From contig DAPR01000058.1 of the NCBI GenBank assembly GCA_002502605.1, positions 1 through 35,557 of the forward strand: a stretch of DNA of 35,557 nucleotides. The letters are read 5' to 3'. The stretch comes from Euryarchaeota archaeon UBA258. Lineage in GTDB: Archaea > Thermoplasmatota > Poseidoniia > Poseidoniales > Poseidoniaceae. Under the pieces are notes generated by a model. That model did not search any database. It saw nothing but the letters and a program-made list of their open reading frames with translations, and was not told the DNA's origin. This document shows, piece by piece, positions 17,101 to 25,149 of the stretch; position 1 is the first letter of the stretch, and the number at the start of each line of letters is the position of its first letter. The position numbers and the translations under genes were made by a program.

Positions 17101-20100
17101 AGTGAACTCACCGGATCCTGCTGTTTCGATTCCCACAGCGTTTGTGGAAATTGTCATGCCGTCCATGGTCACAGCATTTGCTGTGTTTGGACCATACTTG
17201 AACGCTGCACCTGCGCTGTTGGTGACCGTACCAGTGACATCTCCAGAGATGTCCTTTGCGTAGTACACACCAGCCGAGGTTTGGCTGTCCAAATCAAGGT
17301 TATCCAATTCGATAGAACCGGATGCGGAACTGCTGACGAGGACACCGTAGGTTCCACCGTCAACTTCCAAACCATCGATTGTTGCCGTTGATTGTCCAGT
17401 GATTTCGACACCGGAGTCAACAGGTGAGGACACGGCAATGTTCTCGAATGCACCAGCAGCGTATGCGCCACCAATTTCGATTCCATTTTCTGCTCCAGAG
17501 ATGGAACCATCCTTGAACAGAGGCGTACCGGATTCACGGACATAGTCGCCGAGATCTGCTGCATTGTTACCTGCTCGTGCAACGAACTCCATGCGGTCTT
17601 GGAAGTTGTCAGCACGGTTGTGCAAGACGTCGATGTACAACGAAACCTTGGAGATGTTCGAAGCCGAGATGTCCACAGTAGGCATGGTCAAACGAGCACC
17701 TTGCCCTGGACTCATGTAATACGTGTAAGCTTGATCTGCACAGACGTTGTATGACGATGGGTATCCGCCACCATAGCCTTCAGGAGGCGTGAATGGTCCG
17801 TTATTACCACCGTGGTATGAGGTGTAGTACAGAGCCCACCAGTGGTACGGGTAGTAAGCGTAGGAACCGGTTGGGGTCACGCCATCGATGTTTTCCCACG
17901 CGAAGCCGAACTGTTCTGGAGCTTCGTAGTAGCCAGGGTATCCCGGATTGGTTCCAGGGCCACCAGGCCAGTAGCGCCACATGTAGTAGAAGTAGCCCTC
18001 AAGGCCAGACGGGTAGTTTGGCCCGAATGAGTAACCATAGTAGTCACATGACCAACTTGGCACACCACCGGTAGCACCAGCAGCGTAGGTAGCGGTCGTA
18101 CCGACACCGGATGCTGGGTCTGCAGAACTGTATGGGTAGTAACCGAGGTCAGAGGATTGGGTGACGTTCCAAGCGTTTCCGTTGTTGTCTTCCAACTCAA
18201 TGTTATATCGGTCAGTGATCATGTAGTACTTTGTGGTAGCGTAGTTGTATGTTGGGTGTGCGTTACCGCCACCGTAAATGCTGTTCCAGCCAACTTGGAG
18301 GTAGTCTTCCGAGAGGTAGGTCGACAAGTCAATCTTGTATGTCTTCCAACCAGTGTTTTCACCGGCAAGCAAAGTGCTGCGGTAAACGGTAGGCAAGGAC
18401 ATACCACCGTACACGTCAACACCAACGGTGTTGTCGGTTGCGGTGAATCCATCAACTTGAGGAGCGCCGTTGTAGGATTGGATACCAACTGCAGCGTTCT
18501 TTACGATGATGTTTTCGATGGTACCTCCAGATGCTTCAACCCAGAGTGCGGTACCGGTTTGTCCGGTGTTAATGATGCTCGAATCTGCGATGTTCACAGT
18601 TCCGCCATCAACCTTGACGGTAGCCATTTCTGAGTTCGATGCAGATGCACCGAACACGGTAGCGCTGTTGCTCATGACAAGAGTTGCACCGTCGCCAACC
18701 ATGAGGGCAGCGCCAGTAGCGGAGTCTTGAGCGACATCTCGGAGAGTACCACCATCGATTTCGAGGGTTCCATCTTGGATGTCCATGTGGAGGCCGTAGG
18801 TGGACGAAACAGCCCTCACAGTACCAACAGCACCTGTATCAGGTGACAAGGTTACCTTGAGTGAGCCACCATCGCTGATGGTGAGCACTGGGGAACTTGT
18901 TGCTGTGCTCTTGACCTTTAGGACGGATCCCAAGAGGACGATGTTACAGCCGTCGAGTTCGAGATCAGCAGCCAAGGTCATTGGTGTGCTGTCGAAGACG
19001 TATGCGTTGAGCGCAGCATCGTAGGTTGTTGCGAGGGTCACGTTAGCGGCGATCCATGCACAGTCCATACCTGCTTGGTCGAATTCCACAGGAGCAGGTT
19101 CGAGCAAGAGGTCAATGGTGTCTCCAACGGTGTAGGTTCCATCTGTTGGGTACCATGCATCCGTGTAAAGAGTTTCATTCTGTCCTGCTGCACCGAACGC
19201 ACGCAAGTTGTGGTCGTCGTAGCTGTTTCCAGATTCGTCACCGGTGATGACCCACACAGTGGCCATACCGTTTGCATCGGTGATGTGGGAGCCAACTTCG
19301 AAGAGTTCGGATCCCGAAGAATCAACCACAGTTGCACTGACGTAGTGTCCAGATTTGTACACCGTAGTGGCTACGTTGTTGATCAATGCGTTACGGTAGG
19401 TGTAAGCTGTTGCCAGTCCACCGTACCAGATTTCCGACGAGGACGAAGCAGTTACCTTTCCATCAGTTCCATCGTAGGCGGAGGTAGCTCCGTCGACGAG
19501 GACGTGGATCAAGCGGACATCCGAGTTGGTGTCTGCGTAGGCAAAGTCTGCGAGTCCGGTACCGGAGGTGGTCACGTCAGTTTGACCGATGGTGACATCG
19601 GAGTATCGGGCGTAAACCATTGGATCAACGGTGTTGGCGTGGGTGATGTCTCCATTTTCGATGGTCATCGTGTTCGCAGCGATTGAACAACCGTTGGAAC
19701 TGACACCGGTTGCGGTGACAGTGTTCATGTGGATGTTCCAACCACAACCGCTCACTGAAATGTCAGTAGCGACCATGTTGTTCATAGGCACCAAAGTCGA
19801 AGTGATTGCGTTACCAGTCATCGATAGCGAACCAATGGTCACGCTGTCGAAGGTGCCAGGTTGCACACGGGTCATTGCGGTGTCACCAGCGGTCACGTCG
19901 TCGAAGACGGCGTTGTCTGCGGATGGCCCGTTACCGGTGCTCGCTGTTCCACCAGGGGTGATGGTCATGGTTGCGGAACCGAAATCGACGGTTGTCATCA
20001 TGAGTGCGTCCATTGCTTCGATTGAAACCGATGCATAGTCGTCTGCGTCAAAGTTGTGAAGCACCACTTCGCTGCCACTGCCTGCTGCGGACCCGAATGC

Positions 20101-23100
20101 GGTTCCGGTTTGGGCGCTAGCTGCGTTAGCGGTCACGTTGCTGACGGTGACGGATGCAAAGTCGACATCAATGAGGTTGACGTATGCGTTGGTCACTGTG
20201 GTGTTCTCTAGGAAGAGAGCACCGCCAGTCGATCCGGCGACATTGACGATTGCACCACCAGCGGAGTTTCCGTCGGTGTTACAGTCCTTCATGGTACCTT
20301 CAGTGAGTGTTGCCACGGTGTCTTCTGCGAAGTCGAAACAAGCAGAGTCTGCGCCGTCAACGCTGAAGTCAGTCATGGTCACCACAGTGCCTTGTCCGCT
20401 TCCGTGAGAGAAAGCAGAGCCGACATCGGTGAACGTCACATGGTCCATCGTGAAGTTACCAACGTTAGAGTTGGTGCTTGGCGAGGATCCGTGGCGTGAA
20501 CCAGCGGAGATGGCAGCGTCAGAGGTGTTTGCGAAGTCAACGTAGGAGAACGTATGACGGTCATCTGTGCCTGACGAGCAAGCAGCAGTGAATGCCATTC
20601 CAGTCCATTCAGCACCATCTGCACCCTCGATGAGGATGTGGTCGGTGTTGTTTCCGTTAAGGGTCATCTGGTCACAGGTACCGTCAAAGGAAATTCCCTT
20701 GCCGGCAGCGACCTGAATTGTCACACCTGGTTGCACAGTCAAATCAGCCGAAATGGTGAGGTAGTCACCGCTTGGGTTGATCCGGATTGGGCTGTCAGTA
20801 GCGTCCCATGTGGTGTCTTGGGTAATGTCGGATGTGACATCAGTACCCTTGCCTTCGAAAGGCATGGTTCGGTAGTAGACACCGCAATCGACGTTTGTGT
20901 TCTGGTAGCAGTAGTAAGTACCGTAGTACGACCAGTATGGTGCGATTGTACCTGCACGGGCAAAGCTGCTCGAGGAGTATGGCAACTGTGGCATGTTACC
21001 ATACCATGTGGTCATACTTCGAACCAATGCAGTGGATCCAGAACTCACGAAGTGCATGTTACCGTGTCGTCCGAGGTTGATACGGTCGTTGCTGTCTGTG
21101 TAGTTGTAGTCAGTACCGAAGTAGGTAAAGTTGAACCCATCAGGCATTGCGATGTTATCAGCACACTTGTTCGCCCATGTGTTCCAGTAGTAACTGGATG
21201 CACAGTAGTAACCAGACGGTTGACCACTGGATGAACCCGTGATTGCCGAGGCATCAGCGTTCACCAAGCCAGAGAGGCCACGGTCGAAAGACTCGAAGCT
21301 GCTACCGGTCGAAGTTGTCGAGATTCGGTAGTTGGCTGGGTGTGGGTTTGTTCCGGTGATGTACTGAGTGCTGGTGCGGTGTCGGATGGTTTGACCCATT
21401 GTTCGGGTTTGGTCCATGAATCCGACAGTAGCAGCGTCATACGAGTTGGTACAAGCGTCGTCGTACTTGAACTCGATTTCGTTGGTGACGTCATAGAAGA
21501 CGGCTTGGTAAGTACAGTAATCGTTACTGGAGTAGCCCATGTCTCGCCATTCAACGATAAACATCTTGTTTGGATCACCGACTGAGAAAGATTCGGTCGA
21601 TGTCGTCTGGGTGTTAATTCCACCAGCGACGGCCGACACGTCTTCAGCCTTCATGTAATACTCAACAGTGTCACCACGTTCAAGGTCTTCGATGTCTGCA
21701 GACCAGTCACAGTTCGCCAACGAACAATCTGCTCGTGTCTTACCGGATTCTTGAGTCATGACGACGGAAGTCCAGGAACCAGCGGTGCCGCCATCAGGGG
21801 TCACACGGTAGTACATGGTTGGACCGACACCAGCGGAGGTGCTCACGTTGAGACCAGCTGGTGGGTCGCCTGCATCAGCGATTGTTGCGGTGATCGTTCG
21901 TGACTTGCTGTGGGAATCAGCAAGTGCAGAATGGGTGAATTCAGGTTTGAACGTATCAGGTGTTGGTGCAACATTACCGAACTTGTAGGTGACATCGCCA
22001 GAGGAGGCGATTCGGCCGTAGTAGCCCATACCGAGTGCGAATCCGCTCCACCTGTAGTTGGTGACACCAGAGTATGCACCAGCGTAGTAGTAAGCAGAGG
22101 AACAGTCGTTGTAAGAGCTGTATGGGCTGCGCCAGAAGTAGGTGAAACCATTGCTGGTCACACACAAGCGGTTAGCGTTTGTTCCGGCACCGCCGGTTTC
22201 GTTACCGAATCCGAACTTGCCAAACATGCCACCGTAATCGCTGCCCAAGGTGATCTTGTAAGCGTTGGTGTAACCATACGAGCGGCTGCTGTCAGCGGAA
22301 GTTCCGCCGTTGAGCGTTTCGTCGATTGAAGTCGATGTACCGACTCCGACCATTGCGAAGGCATCGCTTGAACTGTCGTAGAGGAACATGAGGTTCATTC
22401 CAGGACCGTTAGCAGCGGAAATGGTGAGGTATCCACCATCATCCTTGTGCAACTCATCGATGTTTGAACGTGTTCCACCCATACCGTTGTACCCAGACGA
22501 CGCAGTGGTCGTGTGCTGAGCAATCCAGTTCGAGTAGAAGTAATACGACGAGGAGTAGAAGCAAGAGCTGCTACCGGTTCCACAAGACGAAGTGTCGAAT
22601 TCGAAGTAGAATTCATTGCTGTCGTCAAAGTGAGTCATCTGCCGATCGAAGTATTGGTTTGCACCTGGCGAGTAGTAGTTAGCTGCGTGCACATCTGTGG
22701 TGAGCACAGTCAACTTCTTGGTGTCTCCAGCATCTTCAACATCTTCCACTGCGAAGTAGTAAGGTGTCGGGGTGTTTTGGGCACCGGTCAATGCTGGGTC
22801 GTATCCAACGTTAGCACCGCCAGCGGTGTTGAGGTCTTGGAACTTCCAGTAGTACTCGACGTAGTCGCCTGCAGAGATTGTCCCTGTGGCAGCCTTGAAT
22901 TGGCACTCAGAGGAGGTCGAACTGCAGGTTCCAATGCTGGTTGCTGTGACGCTGGTGTACGAACCGTTGTTGAGTGCGTAGTTGAGCGTTGGAGCGTTTG
23001 CAGTCGTGGTGTCAATACCAGACATATCGGTGAGGGTCGTGAAGAAAGTGCGGACACCTTCAACGTACGAGGTCACACCGCTGTATGGCACAAAGCCGGA

Positions 23101-24729
23101 CAGAGGAGCGTCCGTATCCGTGCCACCAGAGTAGGTGATTTGGATGTAGGAGTTCGACGAACCAGAGGTGTAAGCGTAGCTGTACAAGTAGGTCGAAGAT
23201 GTCACTCGCTGCCCGATTCCGACGGTACCGGCGTTGGTTTGAGCGGACGTGATGTATCCTGCTGCAGTTCCGGAGGAACATGTTGCTGCGGAGGTACAAA
23301 CGTCAGCGGTCTTCCAACTGCCACTGCTACCAATGGAGTAGGTGTCGAAGGATGGGCTGTTCCACAAGGAAGTGATCATTCGGCGGGATGCAGCAGAGTT
23401 GTAGCTGCTTCCTGAGAGGATCTGGCTTGCGGTCAGCGCTCCGGAACACGTAGCGGTTGGCATAGTGTGGGAGTACGACGACAGGGTCGGTGAACCACAG
23501 TTCTCAAGAACGGTAGCGGTCACTGATGTCGAGGAAGAACCCGAGCGGTATTGGAGGTAGGACTTCCAGCTGATAGCGTCAACTGTAGCACCGGATGGCA
23601 GTGCGTTGCTGGAGGTGTAGGTGTAGCGGTGCCATGGCATGTATCGCATCTGAGAGTAGTACCGGTATGTGTAGCGGTAGGAACTGGAGTAACAGTTGCG
23701 GTAGTAGCGGTAACAGTATCCACCTGCATTGCTGTAGACCTTGATGGTTGGGTCGATAGCAAGCGGGAACACACGGTCTTCAGACATCAACCACTCGGAT
23801 TCCACTGCGGTCGTAATGACAACTTGTGGGCCGTAGACTTGGATGAAGAAAGTCGCCGTGTATGGTTCTGCGGAGCCTTCTTCCAACACGGTCGGGACTG
23901 GGATCTCTGCAAGGAGTTCACCAGTTTCGATGTGTCGGATTTCGAGGGCTTCCTGGGTTTGCGTGATTTCTTCGCCGAGCATGTTGTCGCCGAGGAAGAG
24001 AGCGAAACCGGATGGAATTTGGATGGTTTCTGAAAGACCGAACCAAGCAGCTCCTGGCTCAAGAACAGGTCGCTCGCGGATGACGAGGTTCTGCTTGAGT
24101 TGGGTTGACTCGACGGTGTAGTCGAGGTCGAAGCCTTCTGCGATCGGGTATCGAAGGACGTTTCCACCGACGGTCACGCCTTCTTGCGAAGGAGCAACGT
24201 GGTACGGTTGTGGCGCAGTGCCAGATTCGTCCAAAGTCACGATCATTGGTGCGATACCTGTGATGATTGGGTCAACAAATTGGTTTGGTTGAACCGCAAC
24301 ACCGTAGGCCATTTCAGGAGCGAAATGGGTCGTAAACGTGTTGTCAGCTACTTCCCAACCATTAGCAGTTGCGACGACATTCAAATCGATGTCTTCCCAT
24401 GCACCACTGTCGTCCATGAAGTGAACTGGCGTAGCGTGGTTGAGCTGCGCAAACTTGCCGTCTTCAGTGACGTAGGTCTTGGTCGTTTGGTCTCTCATGC
24501 CGATGAGTTCATCGGATGGTTCTTGTTCATAGTCAGTTGCCTTCACAGCTTCTGGCAATGCAAAGAAGTCATTCTCTGCAGTGTCGTTTGAATCAACAAA
24601 CTCCACGTCGCCTGTGTTGTTATCGACGAACCCAGCCATAGGCATTAGGGCCATCAAAGCGCACAACAACAGTGCGATGCCAATGCCGCTGAAGACTGAC
24701 GTTTTCTTGGTGTTCTTATTTCCCAACAT
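11188..24729 (-). CDS. Giant multidomain surface protein (4513 residues) ending in a pilin-like domain
   Basis: A signal peptide (about 1-33) leads to a region typical of proteins preceding DNRLRE modules (about 85-335: VHFMDDSGAWEDIDLN, FPLAIDPTI). A Tyr-rich DNRLRE-like module follows (about 335-535). Ig-like domains containing GDTVEYYMKAED and a weak nidogen-like stretch come next (about 540-1300). A long beta-helix region (about 1310-3340) is interrupted by Tyr/Pro/Gly-rich (about 2225-2330) and Ig-like inserts and a DSYGDGG module (near 3146). Then come a CBM9-like domain (IDGSDADW, about 3430-3620) and cadherin-like repeats (about 3690-4200). A membrane helix (about 4294-4315), an acidic RRADDEEE loop and a pilin segment (DDDAAVSPVIATILMV, from 4333) with a 150-residue body end the protein. 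GGTGA lies 7 nt before the ATG. Probably cell-surface binding or adhesion; the ligand is unknown. Confidence 0.88.
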   Translation of the reverse strand: MLGNKNTKKTSVFSGIGIALLLCALMALMPMAGFVDNNTGDVEFVDSNDTAENDFFALPEAVKATDYEQEPSDELIGMRDQTTKTYVTEDGKFAQLNHATPVHFMDDSGAWEDIDLNVVATANGWEVADNTFTTHFAPEMAYGVAVQPNQFVDPIITGIAPMIVTLDESGTAPQPYHVAPSQEGVTVGGNVLRYPIAEGFDLDYTVESTQLKQNLVIRERPVLEPGAAWFGLSETIQIPSGFALFLGDNMLGEEITQTQEALEIRHIETGELLAEIPVPTVLEEGSAEPYTATFFIQVYGPQVVITTAVESEWLMSEDRVFPLAIDPTIKVYSNAGGYCYRYYRNCYSSSYRYTYRYYSQMRYMPWHRYTYTSSNALPSGATVDAISWKSYLQYRSGSSSTSVTATVLENCGSPTLSSYSHTMPTATCSGALTASQILSGSSYNSAASRRMITSLWNSPSFDTYSIGSSGSWKTADVCTSAATCSSGTAAGYITSAQTNAGTVGIGQRVTSSTYLYSYAYTSGSSNSYIQITYSGGTDTDAPLSGFVPYSGVTSYVEGVRTFFTTLTDMSGIDTTTANAPTLNYALNNGSYTSVTATSIGTCSSTSSECQFKAATGTISAGDYVEYYWKFQDLNTAGGANVGYDPALTGAQNTPTPYYFAVEDVEDAGDTKKLTVLTTDVHAANYYSPGANQYFDRQMTHFDDSNEFYFEFDTSSCGTGSSSCFYSSSYYFYSNWIAQHTTTASSGYNGMGGTRSNIDELHKDDGGYLTISAANGPGMNLMFLYDSSSDAFAMVGVGTSTSIDETLNGGTSADSSRSYGYTNAYKITLGSDYGGMFGKFGFGNETGGAGTNANRLCVTSNGFTYFWRSPYSSYNDCSSAYYYAGAYSGVTNYRWSGFALGMGYYGRIASSGDVTYKFGNVAPTPDTFKPEFTHSALADSHSKSRTITATIADAGDPPAGLNVSTSAGVGPTMYYRVTPDGGTAGSWTSVVMTQESGKTRADCSLANCDWSADIEDLERGDTVEYYMKAEDVSAVAGGINTQTTSTESFSVGDPNKMFIVEWRDMGYSSNDYCTYQAVFYDVTNEIEFKYDDACTNSYDAATVGFMDQTRTMGQTIRHRTSTQYITGTNPHPANYRISTTSTGSSFESFDRGLSGLVNADASAITGSSSGQPSGYYCASSYYWNTWANKCADNIAMPDGFNFTYFGTDYNYTDSNDRINLGRHGNMHFVSSGSTALVRSMTTWYGNMPQLPYSSSSFARAGTIAPYWSYYGTYYCYQNTNVDCGVYYRTMPFEGKGTDVTSDITQDTTWDATDSPIRINPSGDYLTISADLTVQPGVTIQVAAGKGISFDGTCDQMTLNGNNTDHILIEGADGAEWTGMAFTAACSSGTDDRHTFSYVDFANTSDAAISAGSRHGSSPSTNSNVGNFTMDHVTFTDVGSAFSHGSGQGTVVTMTDFSVDGADSACFDFAEDTVATLTEGTMKDCNTDGNSAGGAIVNVAGSTGGALFLENTTVTNAYVNLIDVDFASVTVSNVTANAASAQTGTAFGSAAGSGSEVVLHNFDADDYASVSIEAMDALMMTTVDFGSATMTITPGGTASTGNGPSADNAVFDDVTAGDTAMTRVQPGTFDSVTIGSLSMTGNAITSTLVPMNNMVATDISVSGCGWNIHMNTVTATGVSSNGCSIAANTMTIENGDITHANTVDPMVYARYSDVTIGQTDVTTSGTGLADFAYADTNSDVRLIHVLVDGATSAYDGTDGKVTASSSSEIWYGGLATAYTYRNALINNVATTVYKSGHYVSATVVDSSGSELFEVGSHITDANGMATVWVITGDESGNSYDDHNLRAFGAAGQNETLYTDAWYPTDGTYTVGDTIDLLLEPAPVEFDQAGMDCAWIAANVTLATTYDAALNAYVFDSTPMTLAADLELDGCNIVLLGSVLKVKSTATSSPVLTISDGGSLKVTLSPDTGAVGTVRAVSSTYGLHMDIQDGTLEIDGGTLRDVAQDSATGAALMVGDGATLVMSNSATVFGASASNSEMATVKVDGGTVNIADSSIINTGQTGTALWVEASGGTIENIIVKNAAVGIQSYNGAPQVDGFTATDNTVGVDVYGGMSLPTVYRSTLLAGENTGWKTYKIDLSTYLSEDYLQVGWNSIYGGGNAHPTYNYATTKYYMITDRYNIELEDNNGNAWNVTQSSDLGYYPYSSADPASGVGTTATYAAGATGGVPSWSCDYYGYSFGPNYPSGLEGYFYYMWRYWPGGPGTNPGYPGYYEAPEQFGFAWENIDGVTPTGSYAYYPYHWWALYYTSYHGGNNGPFTPPEGYGGGYPSSYNVCADQAYTYYMSPGQGARLTMPTVDISASNISKVSLYIDVLHNRADNFQDRMEFVARAGNNAADLGDYVRESGTPLFKDGSISGAENGIEIGGAYAAGAFENIAVSSPVDSGVEITGQSTATIDGLEVDGGTYGVLVSSSASGSIELDNLDLDSQTSAGVYYAKDISGDVTGTVTNSAGAAFKYGPNTANAVTMDGMTISTNAVGIETAGSGEFTLTDMTMANSQDIVITGSSMVEYIEGTVDVDSVDVTGVGKFTRMRTLDVTLSADTNSVVGATVSLLDASGGSAGSAVTDANGVASDLTFTTATVDANGKDVPSLAGYTAMTVAEVFYNNTVADFRHANTAVSLVDQAGNTESIALTQKINHRVCYGFTSSAYTTVATCSGSFSTSGSRTLDDGSGGTVTEYGYYGGIATSLTNEVVMVDTGYMYFNGGTDYNFNGTTLLTTGAYDFVGSSRYYSKSPGGAGLYMNDGGIYGVAVDEDSGESFAIELGYYFYNFAHFVMNNSVLSNIATIDIANGYNYYNNYNWEVEDLALTNSTITHYKGYTSLNNAIQVTDICMQISGGDGGVISGNTFNNCGVGVMLERATYYNYHNGVVGADNITISDNTFNDGGEIADIWAYTNGDADFATISGNTFNSGDTSNGAIAFYPGDHEGAVITDNTINTLTNGVYMVNALDFEVSDNTINGNGDASHAGIDINGGYGDVTGNTLIDADGGIVLDSMTNPPAPSTSLCTIRSYSYSSGPTTCTVTLAAGKTMAVNIQTDSWGYEASITIDKPDGTQDSWPTNTFASNTAYEPLVTYSDAGSYTLTLRDSYGDGGTDVFMVEGGSAGGYTGPSITDNTIELTAGRVSPNAVGINMEDCDGVQINTGGNSITLSDAAMVISNCDVVDTGSSLQGDGTASTHGINADDANGDILTLSGTTVTGFENGVTKTSGELYLTGDASLTGTVYGAYVDDATVSAITASVDGGSTGTGLYVIDSDDVWVYPMNASGLVGMYVENSPFRWDGGTVDATTALEVVEAQGSVENMTWTASDNQINAGSNAYVTSIGNTIDASKLIVDPSATIDEANLFSMTSTHLTAAPSKEVSMLIQSTDGTRASYVSTSFQPEVMNIDGSDADWNGGNALNPSGYAMPGVMSGDGTNDMMVTYIEGDDLYIGLTGEDLSTSDLLIYLSVDGAGSSTGYNLGGAHSLPFQANYVLWADSESSYDLYSYGFLGWGPTSLSSATVDVDFSGNFAEIAIPFSRMGGTPDQVDIVAIVQGENTADVSTVHPTQTIDSANTLQSFTEYLTVELTHGDLATGAISDEVLVYRSYKGSNTPSVAKNYDVMIKTEADCAYDWATTNDVSLATNVNLNMDMARACPEIQTSLADITVDEDSGAYTFSLTNMADDVQDEEANLGWASTSGNIVAFDDVLVDWAQNGHAVTITPLDDQFGTMSYEFTVTDSNGLTDTKNITFEVLNVNDAPVICNVLETDCRPIIAADDTFTNILPEGFGVHSKFLGNVSNASSSYIRDMANEQSPDRQIYDWDASVPTDCIAFGVEVNELNTLVITENTNNELGGSCTVTLTLSDDAAANSEATPYEVDFSVAPVNDAPVIPTWDRQNGTVMEAANGSIPAAPWQISLMEDDTSSENLTYDLSSVMTDVDHELTDLTWTVESTNQCTYTNYFTTTIVGDQLVFTLIPDATTNAKDWEIDYLNDNGIHQIGPSGSEFCKIRLVLEDTATAPSYVPNYDTTVLNSAFAEQLAPYTQGQDDIEIGVRVENVREQVADYYLDSVSGFDFNGVTNIMTGTYVPVTVNVGAGGDEGPYTYDHMLAVTFHTDGHQEDEPTRYYTVPSYGTTVAFDEMVYITKDTTNVWVEMDVVTCLNDPCDLTAAVSDRFQTDDPASHRANNNGIQGADWSKPGQYGSNATQTSERRPLLEDSNWCNNRMTSLEIGSICNHANQPPGTFEATAQPLPSVVRTIGASSVPSFAPSLVAVSLTGLFVSALAFSSRRADDEEEVATMTMADDDAAVSPVIATILMVAITVVLSGVIFVWASSLAETDVKGVPRVTFDIEDIDGFDAETGHWRITVQSSETDLATQAVVLRVIYTDADGNTAIDEANMADTNGVYGFNPANSDAFITFVDQVNKEGTDSVSTFNTGDTIFVRTHAPDGTPLEDVTITLSYAPSVGQGALLRTWSGLSYDVKA

Positions 24730-24736
24730 GTGTCAT

Positions 24737-24741
24737 TCACC
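24737..24741 (-). promoter_or_regulatory. Ribosome binding site of the giant gene
   Basis: GGTGA on the minus strand, 7 nt before the ATG at 24729. This confirms the start just ahead of the signal peptide. The same GGTGA type serves the pelota and nfeD-like genes. Confidence 0.6.
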
Positions 24742-24780
24742 CATACGGATTGTATGCAAAGCATCCCACGCTCTGCACCC

Positions 24781-24786
24781 CTTATA
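24781..24786 (-). promoter_or_regulatory. TATA box of the giant gene
   Basis: TATAAG on the minus strand lies 51 bp before the ATG at 24729, preceded by AACTCC. Transcription would start about 25 nt downstream, leaving a leader of roughly 25 nt that includes the GGTGA site. Confidence 0.55.
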
Positions 24787-25069
24787 GGAGTTGGGGTACG
24801 AAATCTTTGAATTTCGGCTTTGAGATAGAATAGCCAAACGATATACATGAGCGCATTTATTGGGAAATCCGCCCATTTCATATTGGCCATAGATCCAATA
24901 AAAAATCAAGAAGAAAATAAAGCAAGATTCACTCAGCATTCGAGCCTTACCCGCAGCACCCCGATTCGACCCAGAATAGAGGAGAGGAGCACCTAAAATT
25001 ATGAACTTTACTTCGAAAAAAAATAACTTTCACTTCAAGAAACAAGAATGGAAAGAAAAATTGGCCGAT
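24787..25069. other. AT-rich intergenic region upstream of the giant gene
   Basis: About 280 bp with no supported gene, clearly richer in A and T than its surroundings. It holds A/T runs such as AAAAAAAATAACTTT near 25016-25030 and AATAAAAAATC near 24898-24908. Short minus-strand frames here lack ribosome sites and read as random hydrophobic sequence. It may carry regulator sites for the giant gene. The T-rich minus-strand stretch at 25056-25062 belongs to the terminator of the upstream gene. Confidence 0.5.
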
Positions 25070-25091
25070 GGGGGCCGTCGAAACGGCCCCC
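25070..25091 (-). terminator. GC-rich hairpin with TTCG loop and T-run after the 1028-residue protein gene
   Basis: A perfect 9-bp stem (25070-25078 with 25083-25091) closes a TTCG loop on the minus strand. A CAATTTTTCTTTCC stretch follows 6 bp after the stem. This is a textbook stem plus U-run, 59 bp after the stop of the surface protein gene at 25150. Confidence 0.7.
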
Positions 25092-25102
25092 CCGGCGGCT
25101 CT

Positions 25103-25118
25103 TCCCCTCGTGAGGGGA
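25103..25118 (-). terminator. Second hairpin (TCCCCT/AGGGGA) after the 1028-residue protein gene
   Basis: A 6-bp stem (25103-25108 with 25113-25118) with a 4-nt loop lies between the stop codon at 25150 and the larger hairpin at 25070-25091. The two in tandem should define the mRNA 3' end. Confidence 0.5.
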
Positions 25119-25149
25119 TGATGTTCGTCGATGAGGAGACTAGCTGAGA

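Noticed and set aside
14700..20800. Repeated coding motifs of the beta-helix as possible CRISPR or tandem DNA repeats
   Set aside because: Similarity is at the protein level with variable DNA sequence and spacing; there are no identical repeat units with unique spacers. No CRISPR array, insertion sequence or integrase gene was seen in the window.
24654..24939. Short minus-strand frames upstream of the giant gene
   Set aside because: They overlap its promoter and start, lie in AT-rich sequence and lack ribosome sites; the hydrophobic look comes from base composition.
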